12,500 nt of DNA from Chrysomallon squamiferum (GCA_012295275.1 CM022678.1:6396059-6408558); one strand, 5' to 3'; positions 1 to 12,282 are shown, counted from the first letter of the stretch. Numbers and translations: made by a program. The notes: generated by a model not told the origin, from the sequence alone.

Positions 1-143
1 GCTTTAAATGGTTATCTCGTTTAGCAGTTTAATTCATTTTGATAAATCACCATTTATAATTACACTACTTTTGAGGAATTTCACTTTGTACTTAATGGTG
101 AAGGGGTTGATTAATCTGCAACTTTCAAAGAAACGTCAAATGC

Positions 144-193
<50 letters not shown>
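144..193. repeat. (ATA)n microsatellite
   Basis: About 50 bp of uninterrupted ATA trinucleotide repeat upstream of the gene. In one frame it reads as poly-Asn, which is a by-product of the repeat. Confidence 0.95.
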
Positions 194-195
<2 letters not shown>

Positions 196-412
196 TCATG
201 GTGATGATGATGATGAAAGAAAGAAAGAAGAAGAAGCTGATTTAAAATCTATGCTAAACGGAATTAACCGAATCTGCTATACCATTATAATTATTCTCTG
301 AAAAACGGGAATTTCCGAACAGTTGTCAATCGTCCGAATATCTCCGAAAATAGTGGAAATTGTCCGAACAAGACAAGCTATCCTCCGTTGAAAAACCAGT
401 GTATTTACCGGG

Positions 413-421
413 CGCCATTTT
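413..421 (-). promoter_or_regulatory. YY1-like site just before the start codon
   Basis: The minus strand reads AAAATGGCG, the core of the animal YY1 consensus (AAnATGGCGGC), within GGCGCC. It lies 12 bp before the ATG at 434. YY1-type sites near the start are common in genes for ribosome and RNA production in animals. The match is short, so function is inferred. Confidence 0.4.
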
Positions 422-433
422 TATAAAATTGTA

Positions 434-503
434 ATGTCTTTTATTATGAATACACCAGTGAAACGCAGGCATGGTGTGGACACATCACAGGAAGACATTA
501 CAG
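434..503 (+). CDS. UBTF: UBF exon 1 (start codon, residues 1-23)
   Basis: The exon encodes MSFIMNTPVKRRHGVDTSQE followed by DIT and the first base of an Asp codon. The ATG at 434 is the first after an in-frame TGA (389-391). A second in-frame ATG at 446 could also serve, giving MNTPVKRR. The donor is ACAG|gtaact (phase 1), which joins both exon 2 and exon 3 (each starting AT) as GAT, Asp. The short basic KRR stretch is the only visible motif. Any transcription start or upstream untranslated exon cannot be fixed from sequence. Confidence 0.8.
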
Positions 504-3113
504 GTAACTACATTTTTTTAAACTGATATATATCAGATAATGATCTGGTGCCGATTGTTATCACGATCTATTTAATACATTGAAATTGCAAGTTAAATGT
601 TGTCATTTCCTAGTGACGTCACTTCCTACACGTGCTTTTTCTTTTATAAACTTTATTTGTTTTTATCTTTAAATTTACTAGCATTTCACATTTACTTTAT
701 AGCTTGCTTTATCACTCATATATCATTTTGAATAAAGATATGGACCGTTTTGAAACGAGTGCATTCGGAGGATTCTCAAACACAGCACACGAAATTATCA
801 TTTTCGGTATCACTATCAGTATCACAGTATCAGTGTATCACTGTATTAGTAACTATTACTGTTTAGAGGACGCTGATTTCAGATTTGTGATCATACGATC
901 CGAGATCGGATTAAAAATTTAACTGACGCTTGTTCATACTTACATTAACCATTGCAAAAGTATCAGTGTTTGGATTACTGAAATAAATACACTGTAATCT
1001 TGCAGTTAGATCTACTCTGTATTTTCAGAATTTTTCTCAGTAATTTCGTTCAATTATTTGAACATATAATATATCAACTAATTTTTCGAACATTAACAGT
1101 AACGCAAGTAGCCACACTATCGGTGCACGTGCAAAGATTTGTAACTAAAACTGGTCTGGTGGTCCATTTTGTAAAAGTACATGTATGGTAATACTGGCTG
1201 TAATTTTATTTATTTAATAATTTGAAAGAAGAAGAAAAGTATTAAATTTTAAAAGTAACATTAATAAGCTGCATATATATATATATATATATATACCATT
1301 GGTACACAATGGACCTTTCCAGTTACAGGTATTTCTCACTGTCATAGATTATGCAAATATATGGCTGTGTATGTGACTGTGTCAAAGTTAAGAATGAGAA
1401 GTGTGTTTAAACCATTTTATATGACCGTTTTAATATCGAAACTAGCAGTGAAATGAAACCTGCAATAAAATATTGAATAAAAGAAGGGATGGGCCAGAAT
1501 TTCAGTATTATCTAAAGTGTAATTATTGCAATTTTTGAATGTCAAATTTGTTGAAATGTTTCAACATAAACAGAAGCAACCATTTTGTTGAAATAACTGG
1601 TAGAGATGTGCACTGTGTTAAGTTTGTGCTGCGCATTCTTACAATCAGTAACCAGAACTTCATTATTGAGTTTGCACAAGGCAAATCAATTACGCTTGTC
1701 CTATCTGAAATTATTCTTGGTTAAGAAATATTTTCGAAACTTTCTATCTCTACAGTTTAATAATAATATTAATAATAATAATAGCATGAATGAAATGATG
1801 AAAAGATACAGTGGGAAATAAACCCACCAATTATCAAAACTAAGAGAAAAGCTAAACAAACTGAATAGGATTAAGTCATCTGGTTATAAATTTATATTAT
1901 ATTCTTACCTAAGATCACTCTTTTTTTTTTATTAGCTGGATTATGGATCACCCCCTGTTCCCATCAGCGATTTTGAAGCAAAAGCATGGAGAAAATAAAA
2001 TGTTCTTCTCCTAGCCAAATAAATGTAAAATGACAATTTTTCCTTTCTCAGTTTTTGATGCTGTAAATTCATTTTAAGCTTTCAAAACAAGAAAATAAAT
2101 CGTCTGGGTGAGGACTAATATGCCATTTTCTCTTCATTCCTTCTTCCGATTTCCTGTTGCACATTTTACCAGTGGCAGAACATAAAACCCTAGTAGACAA
2201 TAATAATGTTTTATTTATTTATTTATTTATTTATTGTATCACACACACCCTCCCGAATTCGAGGGACTTATATTTCATAATCACTAATATATAAAGTGTG
2301 GCATGAAGTACATTTACCTTATAAACATGTATAATGTTTAAAATCAATGAAATTCACTGATAATATCATAGAATATAATTAAATAAACAGGCATGCGAAT
2401 TTTAAAAACAATAAATGTGTGTATAAAATTAATGTTTTAAAAATCATTATATTTAATACTAATAACAAAGTTTGGCATTCCGCATGATACTAGTCTGCGT
2501 GTATACTTTCAAAATTGGGAGAAAAAAGTGATGTGTACAACTATTCCTACGGTTTTTAGTTGGGCCTAAGTTTAGAATGCTAACTGAACAAGACACGTCT
2601 GCATTGCAACATGGGACAGGAGGTGCCTTGCACCATCATAGAATTATAAGAATGTGCAGCACAATGTTAAGATAGTGCAGATCGACATAATGCATAGGAG
2701 GCAGATACAGGAAGGCATTATTTGTATCTGAATTGATCTCAGTCTGATTTTTGGAAAAGTATGCTTTAAATATTATTACCCTACATTTTATTTTATAAAC
2801 AAGAATTGATCTGAAAATAAAAAGCTAAAAAAAATATAAACTTAAGCTAATATTGAGAGTAACAGTATCAGTAAATATTCACAACACTCTTTTGATAACT
2901 TGTTTCCTGAAGACTTGACTTAAAATTTTACTGTGTAGTGGAAGGTGCATGTGAAAGAATCGCTTCTTGCTAACTATTTATTGTTACTACTGCTATTTCT
3001 GTTACTGTTGATTTGATGCTATTATTATTAATATTATTATAATGATTAACATCATCATCATTATTATTTCTCTTGTTATTATTGTAAACATTACTATTAT
3101 TATTATTATTATA

Positions 3114-3158
<45 letters not shown>

Positions 3159-4584
3159 CATCAACATCATCATCATCATTATTGCTACAACTGCTGTTAT
3201 TATCATTATCGTGCACATTATTGTTATTGTTATTGTTATTAAATTAATAAAATTATGTCTTTAAGCTACAGATGAAATTTCCTGCCATCATAAAAGGATT
3301 AAGTTTGATCAATCTGAAAATAATTCAGGTGAGTAGAAATATTCAATTACAGTTGACTTAGTATTTACGATTTAGTAAAACTGTTACTAGTACATTTGCA
3401 TTGTGAAATGTGATGATTTTTGTACTTTAAACCCAAAAGATTATTACAACAGTACAAAATCTTATTCGAAGTTTTGCACTGTAAACTTTGTTATTATTAA
3501 CTCTTTTTTTTTTTTTTACACTTTTTTTTTTATAACTACAATTTCGTGTCCTTTATTATTAACAAAGATTGATTTTCATAGAGCTACGTCACATAATTAC
3601 TATTATTTTTAGCTTGATGCCTAATATTAACTTAAAAACTTTGACAACTGATTAAAAAAAAAAAAAAAAAAGTTAAAACTCGAAGCACATCACCACTAAG
3701 TGGTATACTTTATATTCAAAGTGCCGTTTTCGCCAAAGTATTCTTAACAGCTGTGGCCACGTTGCTGATGACGTTCTGTTGTTGCAGATGTTAAACGCTG
3801 GTCACTGGACGACGTTTCTCAGCTCCTGGAGAGCGTTCGCTCGGTTTTACCGAAACACGATGTCAGCAGATTCGCGATTCGGACGAACAGAATAGACTGG
3901 TCAGTGATAGCGTTCCAAGAATTCACAGCCGAAGAGTGTAAACAAAAGTTTACGCACATCATAGAAAAGGTTCCCATTTTTTTTTTTCTCTCTCGTTTTG
4001 AAACAGATATTTTAAAAAAAAAGAAAAAAGAAAAGAAAAGAAAAGAAAAGTTTTTGGACAAGTAAAATGTTTGATGTAGATTTGTTTAGAACTGATCGTA
4101 TGATTATGAGAAAGAATTAAAAATCAAATTGTAGAAAAGAAGAAGAAAAAAAAAAAACATTCTGGAAAATTTATAGAATCCGAGAAAAAATGAATATCAA
4201 TTCTAGGAAAATAACTATGATATCTGAGAATGAATAAACATCAATTCTAGAAAAGAAAAATCTTTGATCTTGCAAAACTTTCATCCAGATTCTTAGAATT
4301 TTTTTTTTTGAAATATATTGCCTTTTTTCTTTTCCAAAATACATTACAGCTTCTAAGAAATGGGGAGTATAAATCTTAGAAATATTAACTTTTTTTAATA
4401 CATTTTTTTCTAAATTAGGAGAAAAATACATTATAATTACAAGACATCATGTATAAATTGTGTGTGTGTGTTTAATAAATAGATTATAATATTTCTTTAT
4501 TTTGACATTTAGAGAAATATGTTTGATCTGTATATTGTATGTCAATAATTAATATGTATGTGTATACATATGTACGTACGCATA

Positions 4585-4618
<34 letters not shown>

Positions 4619-7600
4619 CATATATACATACAGACATATACACATATATATATATATATATATATTCACAACTGGTTTGATGTGTTTACGTACACACATA
4701 CATATATACATACATAAAGACATACAGACATATATACATATATTCACAACTGGTTTGATGTGTTTATGTACATACATACATATATATGGTTTGGTGTTTG
4801 TAATATTTTGATGATTGTTTATTTTGATGATCAGGTGCGACGTAACCAGACTCTGACTGAGTTGCTGAACGCTGCGACAGAAATGATAAAGTTACGGCCG
4901 AACTTGTTCAAAGAAAATGACGTAAGAAATTTCTGAAACAAATTTTCATTTACTATTGTTACTGTTACTATGGTTATTATTCAACTTATTGTTATTTATT
5001 ATTAGTTAGTTTTGTTATTATTAGAATTATTATTAGTAGTGTTGTAGTTTCGTTTGTTACTGTTATTGTTATTATTGTTTTAATATTTTATTGTGAATAA
5101 TTTTAAAAAATAAGAAAATTCTGTTATTGTTATTAGGGTATTGTTGTTAGTAGTATTATTAATATTGTTATTATAATCATTATTGTTACTATCATTACTC
5201 ATTACTGCATTTATTTTTATTAGTTTTAATATTTTCTTCTGAATAATTTAAAAAAAAAAGAAAGAAGTTAAATGATAATTGTAAGAAAATGTAAATAAAA
5301 TTCATATTGGGGAACATTTCTCTGTTTCTGAAAGAAAAAGAAAAAAGAAAAAAAATTCACAGTTAATTCTTCCTTTTTTTTAATTTCATTAATTGTTCCT
5401 TGCTCACTATTTAAATATTATTTACTGCAAGTTACAATGAACTGGCATGTGATGTATTGTCGGAAAATAAGAATTCAAAACCTCTTGGATGCTGACATTT
5501 TGTGGATTTCCAATTATTTATTTTTTTCGGATTATTTTAATACGTGAACAAAATCCATTGAGAATGATTTATTTTTTATCCTCCGTTAAAATAAAACAAA
5601 ACATTATTATTATCATTATTATTATCATTGTCATTATCATTATCATTATCATTATCATTATCATTATCATTATCATCATTATCATTATCATTATCATTAT
5701 CATCATCATCAATACCAATACCAATATCATTATCATTACCACTATCATTATCATTATCATTATTATTACTACTACTGCTACTACTATCATCATCATCATT
5801 ATTATTGTAATCATTTTTATTATTATTATTATTATTATTTGTCATTATTATTGTTATTAATATTTTATTATTATTATTATTATTATTAATATTATTGTTA
5901 TTATTAATTTTGTAAATATTATTAATATTGTTATTATTATTAATATTATTATTAGTTATTATTATTATTGTCGTTATTATTGTTGTTAATAATATTATTA
6001 ATACTATTATTATTGTTATTGATGTTGTTGTTGTTGTTGTTGTTGTTGTAGTTATGTGTTTGTTTGTTTTTCGAAGATCGACTTGCCCAAGAAGCCTCTC
6101 ACTACATATTTTCATTTCCTCGCCGACAAACGAGAGAAGCTGAAAGCCGACCATCCGGAACTGAAAAATGTCGAGTTCGTCAAGTTGCTGTCTGATAAAT
6201 ACAAAAACCTCCCAGAGAAGAAGAAGGTAAGAAGAAGGAGTTACACGACGTCTGTAGTCATCTTTTTTCTCTTTTTTTTTCGCTCTGTCTGCTTGCGGAA
6301 AAAAAAATGTTTAGAAAAAATTCACGTTTTTTGTTTTCCCCTTTCTCTTCGTATCTGCTCGTTTATTTCTGTGCGTAAAAGTGAGGGTTTTTTTTTTGTG
6401 TGTGTGTTTCTGTCCATTTCTGTTGGTCTGTTAGTCTGTCCTTGTGTACATGTTCACCTTCATACAGATGTATGTATGCACACATACATAAATATATACT
6501 TAGATACATACATAAATACATATATGCATATAAAACACACAATTTATCTGTCAATTGGGGACTTGAGAATTTCCGGATTTCTGGTTACATACTAACTGTT
6601 TACTTAAAATGTAAAATGATAAATAAAAAAATAAAAAATTAAGGAATGTAACTGTATTTAGAAGACAGAAATTAATACACTTCTAGTTAGTTCATTGAAA
6701 ATGAGTAAAACAGGTTTTTTGGGGTTTTTTGTTTTCACTTTACGTTAATCTTATAGACGAGAAGATAATGAATGAAAGTGAGAGTAAACTGAAACGAATA
6801 AAAATACTCATAATGTGAGAGGATCAAGTGTACACACAGTGTCAGTCACACGCAGAAACTTAAAATAAAGTGTAAATTAATCAAAAGTTATATGTGTTAG
6901 AAAAACAGCTGGTTTTTCTTGTTTTGCTGGATTTCTCGGAATCAGACAAAAGGTTAGGTACCTGTTTGTGTATGTTTATCTATTTGTGCGTGCGTGTGTG
7001 TGTGTGCATGTGTGTTTGTCAGTTTTTCTTGAGTACAATTACACAACCACTAACCCACTATCTATACATTAAAGAAATGTACATTAAAAGCAAGATTTTT
7101 TTTTTAATTTTGAACCTAAGTTAATTTTAAAATAGGTTTTGTGCATTGTCACAAAAACCTGATTAGAAAAGAAAACAAAAAAAAGTTAAAATGCATTTGA
7201 GATGGGACAGATATTGCATAGTGTGTGTGTGCGTGCGTGCGTGTGCACACATATGCCTATCTATATCTTACAGTGCATGCACTTCAGTTCATATTAGATT
7301 TTGACTGTCAGGCCTTGTAGACTATGCTCTTTTTTAATTTAGAATTATCTTACAGGTTGTATGATGCATCTGCTTTAGACTTTATTTGTCAACCTGTTAA
7401 TGATTGAAGTGAATAACAGATGCAATAGATTCTGATATTAAATAGAAGCCATTCCGAACTGACTATCCCTACCATATGGATGGATCAAATTATTCTGAGC
7501 TAAATAATTTTTTTTTTTTTTTTTAAAGAAAATATAATAATAGGGATGATGTTATTCATTTGTTTTTGTAGTTATCATCAGTACATTTTGTGAAATGATA

Positions 7601-9575
7601 TATGCCAATGATGTTGTTTTAATAGTTGTTTATTAGTAGTATGTGGGAGAATTTTGTATGTGAAATGGATATACCGGTTATTTATATTAATTTACTCACT
7701 GTTTCTATCAGTCACTTCCCCACTAACACAGTGGGACTGTTCTGTTATTATTAATGTTTCTTATTCATTTTAATTTGACTTTGCAGAAAAAGTACATCAA
7801 AATGGCAAAGGCTTCGAAAGACGAATATGATAGACAAATGCTAGAATTCAGGTTTGTTTTCTTCAGAAATGAAGGATAAGAAATACATTTTACAACATTT
7901 ATTTTGATCTCTTTCCATTTTGTAAAAAAAAAACAACATTGGAGTTGTGTACATCATGAAGTATCAGACTTTAAAATTGATATGTATACATGTATTTTAA
8001 AAAAAGGCAACAGAAACAAGCTGCATTTTCAACATTAATGAAGAATACTGAAATCTGGTTTTTATTTTAAAATGTGATAACTTTAGGGTAACATTTTATT
8101 ATTAACAAAGACTGGCAAGAAATACAGAATGATTACTAATGATACTTTAATATATGTTTTTTTTTTTATTAAACTGTGTAGCATAGTCAAAAAAAAATAC
8201 ATTATTGTATACATGTTATTTAGATCAGACTTCAGATTAAAATCTGATAACAAAAAACTACAAGACGTACTGAAAAATGTTGTCACGTGTTTTGAAAGTT
8301 ATTACTATTATACAGACGTGATGTTATTAGTGAAATACATGTCTGTTTGTGTTTGTGATGTTGAAAATTAAAGATTTTTCTGTCTGTTTTTAGGAAAGAA
8401 CACCCAGAGTTTGATGTGAAGCCATATTCTGATGCTCCAAAGCTGCCAACGCCATACACACTTTTCTGTCAGAGAAAACTGAAAGATATCAGTGAAACCG
8501 ATCCAGATGTGAGTTCATCACCATTTAAAAAAAAAAAAAAAAAAAAAAATTTAGCATTATTTATTATTATTATTAATTTTTTTTAAAATAATTATGGTTA
8601 TTAGATGTTAGACTTGTAATTTCTGTTTTTTTTAAATTTTTTATTGTTATTTATTGTTATTTTATTTTATTTTATTATTTTATTTATATAGTTCTGTATT
8701 TTTTTTTTTTTTTCATTTCACTTCAGTTTACTTTACTTTTCTTTATTTTACTTTATTTTAGTTTACTTTACTTTACTTTTACATTATTTTACTTTATATT
8801 AATTTACTTTGCATTACTTCACATTACATTACATTACTTACTATATTTTACTTTATCTTTACTTTACTTTACATTACATTACATTACTATACTTTACATT
8901 ACATTACATTACTATACATTACATTACACTATATTTTACTTATCTTTACTATACTATACTTTACTTTAAATTACATTACATTACTTTACTTCACTATATT
9001 TTGCTTATCTTTAACTTTACTTTACTTTACTACATTTTACTTATCTTTAACTTTACTTTACTTTACTACATTTTACTTATCTTTAACTTTACGTTACTTT
9101 ATCTGTCGTAGCCATGCGACACCAACTCTTAACAAATAGCAGCAAGCAACCATTTGTTTGCACCTTCCCGAAGGTAATACACTACATACCACAGCACGAG
9201 ACATATATCCTGTGAATCTTTGTCCTCAGTGCTCTGTTCTGACACTGAGCAGCTGAGCAGCAGCTGAGCATTCCATACAGCGTGTAAAAGACAGACTGAA
9301 AGTTTGTCAGTGTATTTCACTTACAACGGTTATTAAGAGTCTGTCATACATTTCTTATACAACGAGAGAACAATTGTACTGTCAGTTAGAAATTCTCATG
9401 TTTTACTGATTAACATCAATTATATCACACATACATATGTACATACATATATTCATAGATACGTACGTACGTACATACATATATACATACATACATAATA
9501 CATACATACATACATAATAGATACATAGATACATACATAATACATACATAGATACATAATACATACATACATACA

Positions 9576-9609
<34 letters not shown>

Positions 9610-9614
9610 CATAT

Positions 9615-9647
<33 letters not shown>

Positions 9648-10268
9648 TATATAAATATATCAGACATAGCATGACCTCTGAGATCTTGCTTCTGGTGCAG
9701 TTAAGTCTTCAGTTCAGTCTCTGGTCATTTTTTTATTGATTATGTATCATCAGTATTGTCTCACTGCATTTCATTATGAGTGATGTTACCCAGAATGGAT
9801 ATTATTGATGTGTATATACAGGTACTGTACTAATTATCTGGCACCCTGAAATCTGGAAAGACCAGAAAACTGGAAGTTTTTTCCCTGGCACTATTTTTAT
9901 AGTTTGTGCGCATCAGTTTTGTCCTCACCAGACCAGAACTACTCTTTCAAGCCACGTGGCGTTCATTCATTCGCCGCATTGTTTACATTTCGAGTCACCA
10001 CAGTTGTGTATCATCATTTTTTTTTTTTTTTTTTATGTTTTTTAATTTTAAAATGTTTATGCCTAATTATATTCATATTTAGATGCCTTGGTAACGGAAA
10101 ATCCAGAAATGTTGAATGCCTTCAGGCCCCAAGAAGTCTGGTTAATTGGTCCGGTACCCGTATTCTTTACCTAAATTGGCTGCTATTAACATTTGTGTAT
10201 ATATAGATATCAGTGTGAATTGATAACCAGTATGAAATACGATTTGTTTTACTTTATTTCATTTGTTT

Positions 10269-10299
<31 letters not shown>

Positions 10300-11719
10300 T
10301 TAATTTATTTTTTTATTTTTTTTTATTTTTTTATATTTTTTTATTAATTTTTAATTTGTTTTTTAATTTTTTTATTTTTTATTTTTTATTTTTTATTTTT
10401 TATTTTTTATTTTATTTTTTTATTATTATTGTTTATTATTTTATTATTATTATTGTTTATTGTTTTACAGCTGTCTGCTGATGAATGTAAGTCTAGATGT
10501 AAGGAGATTTGGACAAATCTAAAACCAAAGAAAAAAATCAAGTGGATCAGAAAAGCTGCCAAAGTGTGGCCTCAGTATGTGGTGAGTTTTTGCTTCAGAC
10601 GTAGATGAGTCAGTTCAGTTTTTGTTTGTTTTAAAGGGGAAAGGAGACTCAGTCTGTATGGATTTTTTGGTTCTTGTATTTGTGAGACTTATCTATTTAA
10701 TTTTAACTAATATTTTTTATTTTTTATTAACAGTACCAAAGTTTGTAAGCAGTATTAAAATTTGAACTGTCAGTAATTTTTTTAATTTTTGCTGTTTCAG
10801 GAAGACATGGAGGCTTACATGAAAAAGAACCCGAAATTTCCATTTCGTCCTCAGCATCTGTTCACACAGGAAGAGCAGCACCTGAAAGACAAGGACGACG
10901 GGAAACCAGAGAAACCACCAAGGTAGAAGTTTATTCTTTATTTTTTTCCATTTATTTTTTTTTTTTTACTGTTTATATTTTATATCTTTATTTTGTATTT
11001 TTTATATTTTTTTTAGTTGTTTTTAAATGTATATTGTGGGTAAACAAACAAAAAAACAACAAAAAAGATTGCACCTCTGAAATTTTTTATATGTTTTATT
11101 CGACACGTGGGAGGTTGTAATTTCAAGAAAGGTTGTTTTAAGGTCACATGATCCACGAGGTCAATCTGAATGTCATAAAGAAAGGTCAAACAGTCAGTGT
11201 ACTCCAATATTCTCCACAAACTGAACAGTAATGGCAGATTTTGGGAATCCTTGTCATATTGCCTTTTTAACAATACTGATTTTATGAAGATTGGCCCAGT
11301 AGTTCATGCCCATTTTATCAGAAAATCTCAAAATTCAGGGGGTAGGGGCCATATCTCCCACACCACTGGTCCGATTGGCCTAAAATGTTGAATTTGGTGC
11401 TGTGGGATCCCAGTCAACAAGTATACCAAGTTTCCTATAAAAATCTGAAACAGTCAGGGTTTAACCCATTGGGTGATTTGACACGGAATGACCCAGTTGG
11501 CATTTGGAATGTCAGGGTTATCGGAAATCAAGAATGTTCAAATAAATTAAAAGTTTTAAAAACCCTCAGAGCTTTTGTGTGAAAATTGTCTTTGGCAGGT
11601 TCCTTAAAGTCACTTCCATAGTGTCCATTACCAGCATTTGTTATTTATAATGCGTGCATTAAATCTTCGAGTATCACAATTGTTTTTAATCATTATCATT
11701 ATTATTATCATTTTTAAAC

Positions 11720-11759
<40 letters not shown>

Positions 11760-12251
11760 TAATTCAATATGAGGGATAACTTGCATAGATAAGATATATA
11801 TTATTTATATTATATTTATGGTGATGTGTCATATTACATTATGTTACTATTTATATTATGTTTTGTATTATATTTATTATATTATCTTTTATTGTACTAC
11901 ACTACACTGCACTGTTTTATATATATACGTGTGTGTGTGTGTGTGTCTGTGTATATTTATACCTGTATCCATATCTATATATATGTGTGTGTGTTATATG
12001 TCTGTGTATATATATACCTGTATCCATATCTATATAAATGTATGTCTGTGTATATATATGTATCCATATGTATCCATATCTATATAAATGTGTGTGTGTA
12101 TATGTCTGTGTATATTTATACCTGTATCCATATCTATATAAATGTGTGTGTGTATATGTCTGTGTATATTTATACCTGTATCCATATCTATATAAATGTG
12201 TGTGTGTGTTATATGTCTGTGTATATTTATACCTGTATCCATATCTATATA

Positions 12252-12282
<31 letters not shown>

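Larger units (their letters stand above)
1..433 (+). promoter_or_regulatory. Upstream/5' flank of the UBF gene
   Basis: This is the non-coding flank before the start codon. Visible elements are an (ATA)n tract at 144-193, a purine-rich stretch around 205-240, GGGAATTTCC (307-316), four TCCGAA copies (starting 314, 333, 343, 363) and a YY1-like CGCCATTTT (413-421). GC content rises toward 300-420 compared with the rest of the window, fitting a proximal promoter or 5' UTR. No transcription start can be fixed from sequence. Confidence 0.5.
504..3271 (+). other. Intron 1
   Basis: The intron is 2768 nt, GT-AG, phase 1. It holds the CRE/E-box cluster, a stretch of repeated TATCA/CAGTATC words around 806-850, an (AT)n tract (1273-1295), an inverted repeat CCATTG/CAATGG near 1300, a (TTTA)n tract near 2210-2235 and an ATT/ATC array at 3013-3240. 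Most of 860-2200 and 2240-3000 is unique-looking AT-rich sequence in which I recognise nothing. Confidence 0.8.
8509..10470 (+). other. Intron 7
   Basis: The intron is 1962 nt, phase 0, inside HMG box 2. In order it holds poly-A (8527-8550), a pentanucleotide array with a 36-bp higher-order unit, a GC-richer stretch (9104-9400), a CATA array, a MITE-like element and a TTTA/TTTTTA array up to the acceptor. Confidence 0.85.

Noticed and set aside
8-301. 97-codon open frame with poly-Asn and an acidic/basic tail
   Set aside because: The central part is only the (ATA)n microsatellite; the flanks match no family, and it lies in the UBF upstream region.
419-428. TATA-box-like TTTATAAAAT before the start codon
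   Set aside because: A TATA box here would place transcription start near 450, after both candidate start codons at 434 and 446, so it is unlikely to work as a TATA box for this product.
704-922. 72-codon frame in intron 1
   Set aside because: It contains a repeated TATCA-type segment and no recognised domain, and lies between well-supported exons 1 and 2 without splice support of its own.
3788-3835. ATG at the very start of exon 3 as an alternative gene start
   Set aside because: It reads a frame (Leu-Asn-Ala-Gly) that lacks UBF similarity; the correct frame uses the A and T as the last two bases of an Asp codon.
5489-6154. Long open frames on both strands (Ile-, Ser-Leu-, Asn-Asp- and Met-Ile-rich)
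   Set aside because: They are readings of the ATTATC/ATT/GTT array in different frames, with no unique sequence beyond the overlap with exon 5.
9403-9672. Minus-strand MYVC-type open frames
   Set aside because: They are translations of the CATA microsatellite.
9904-10206. 100-codon frame within the MITE-like element
   Set aside because: It has no transposase motif, includes the poly-T tract as poly-Phe, and crosses the right terminal repeat.
11013-11273. 86-codon minus-strand frame in intron 9
   Set aside because: There is no family resemblance, it overlaps the candidate dispersed repeat, and it begins and ends in low-complexity sequence.
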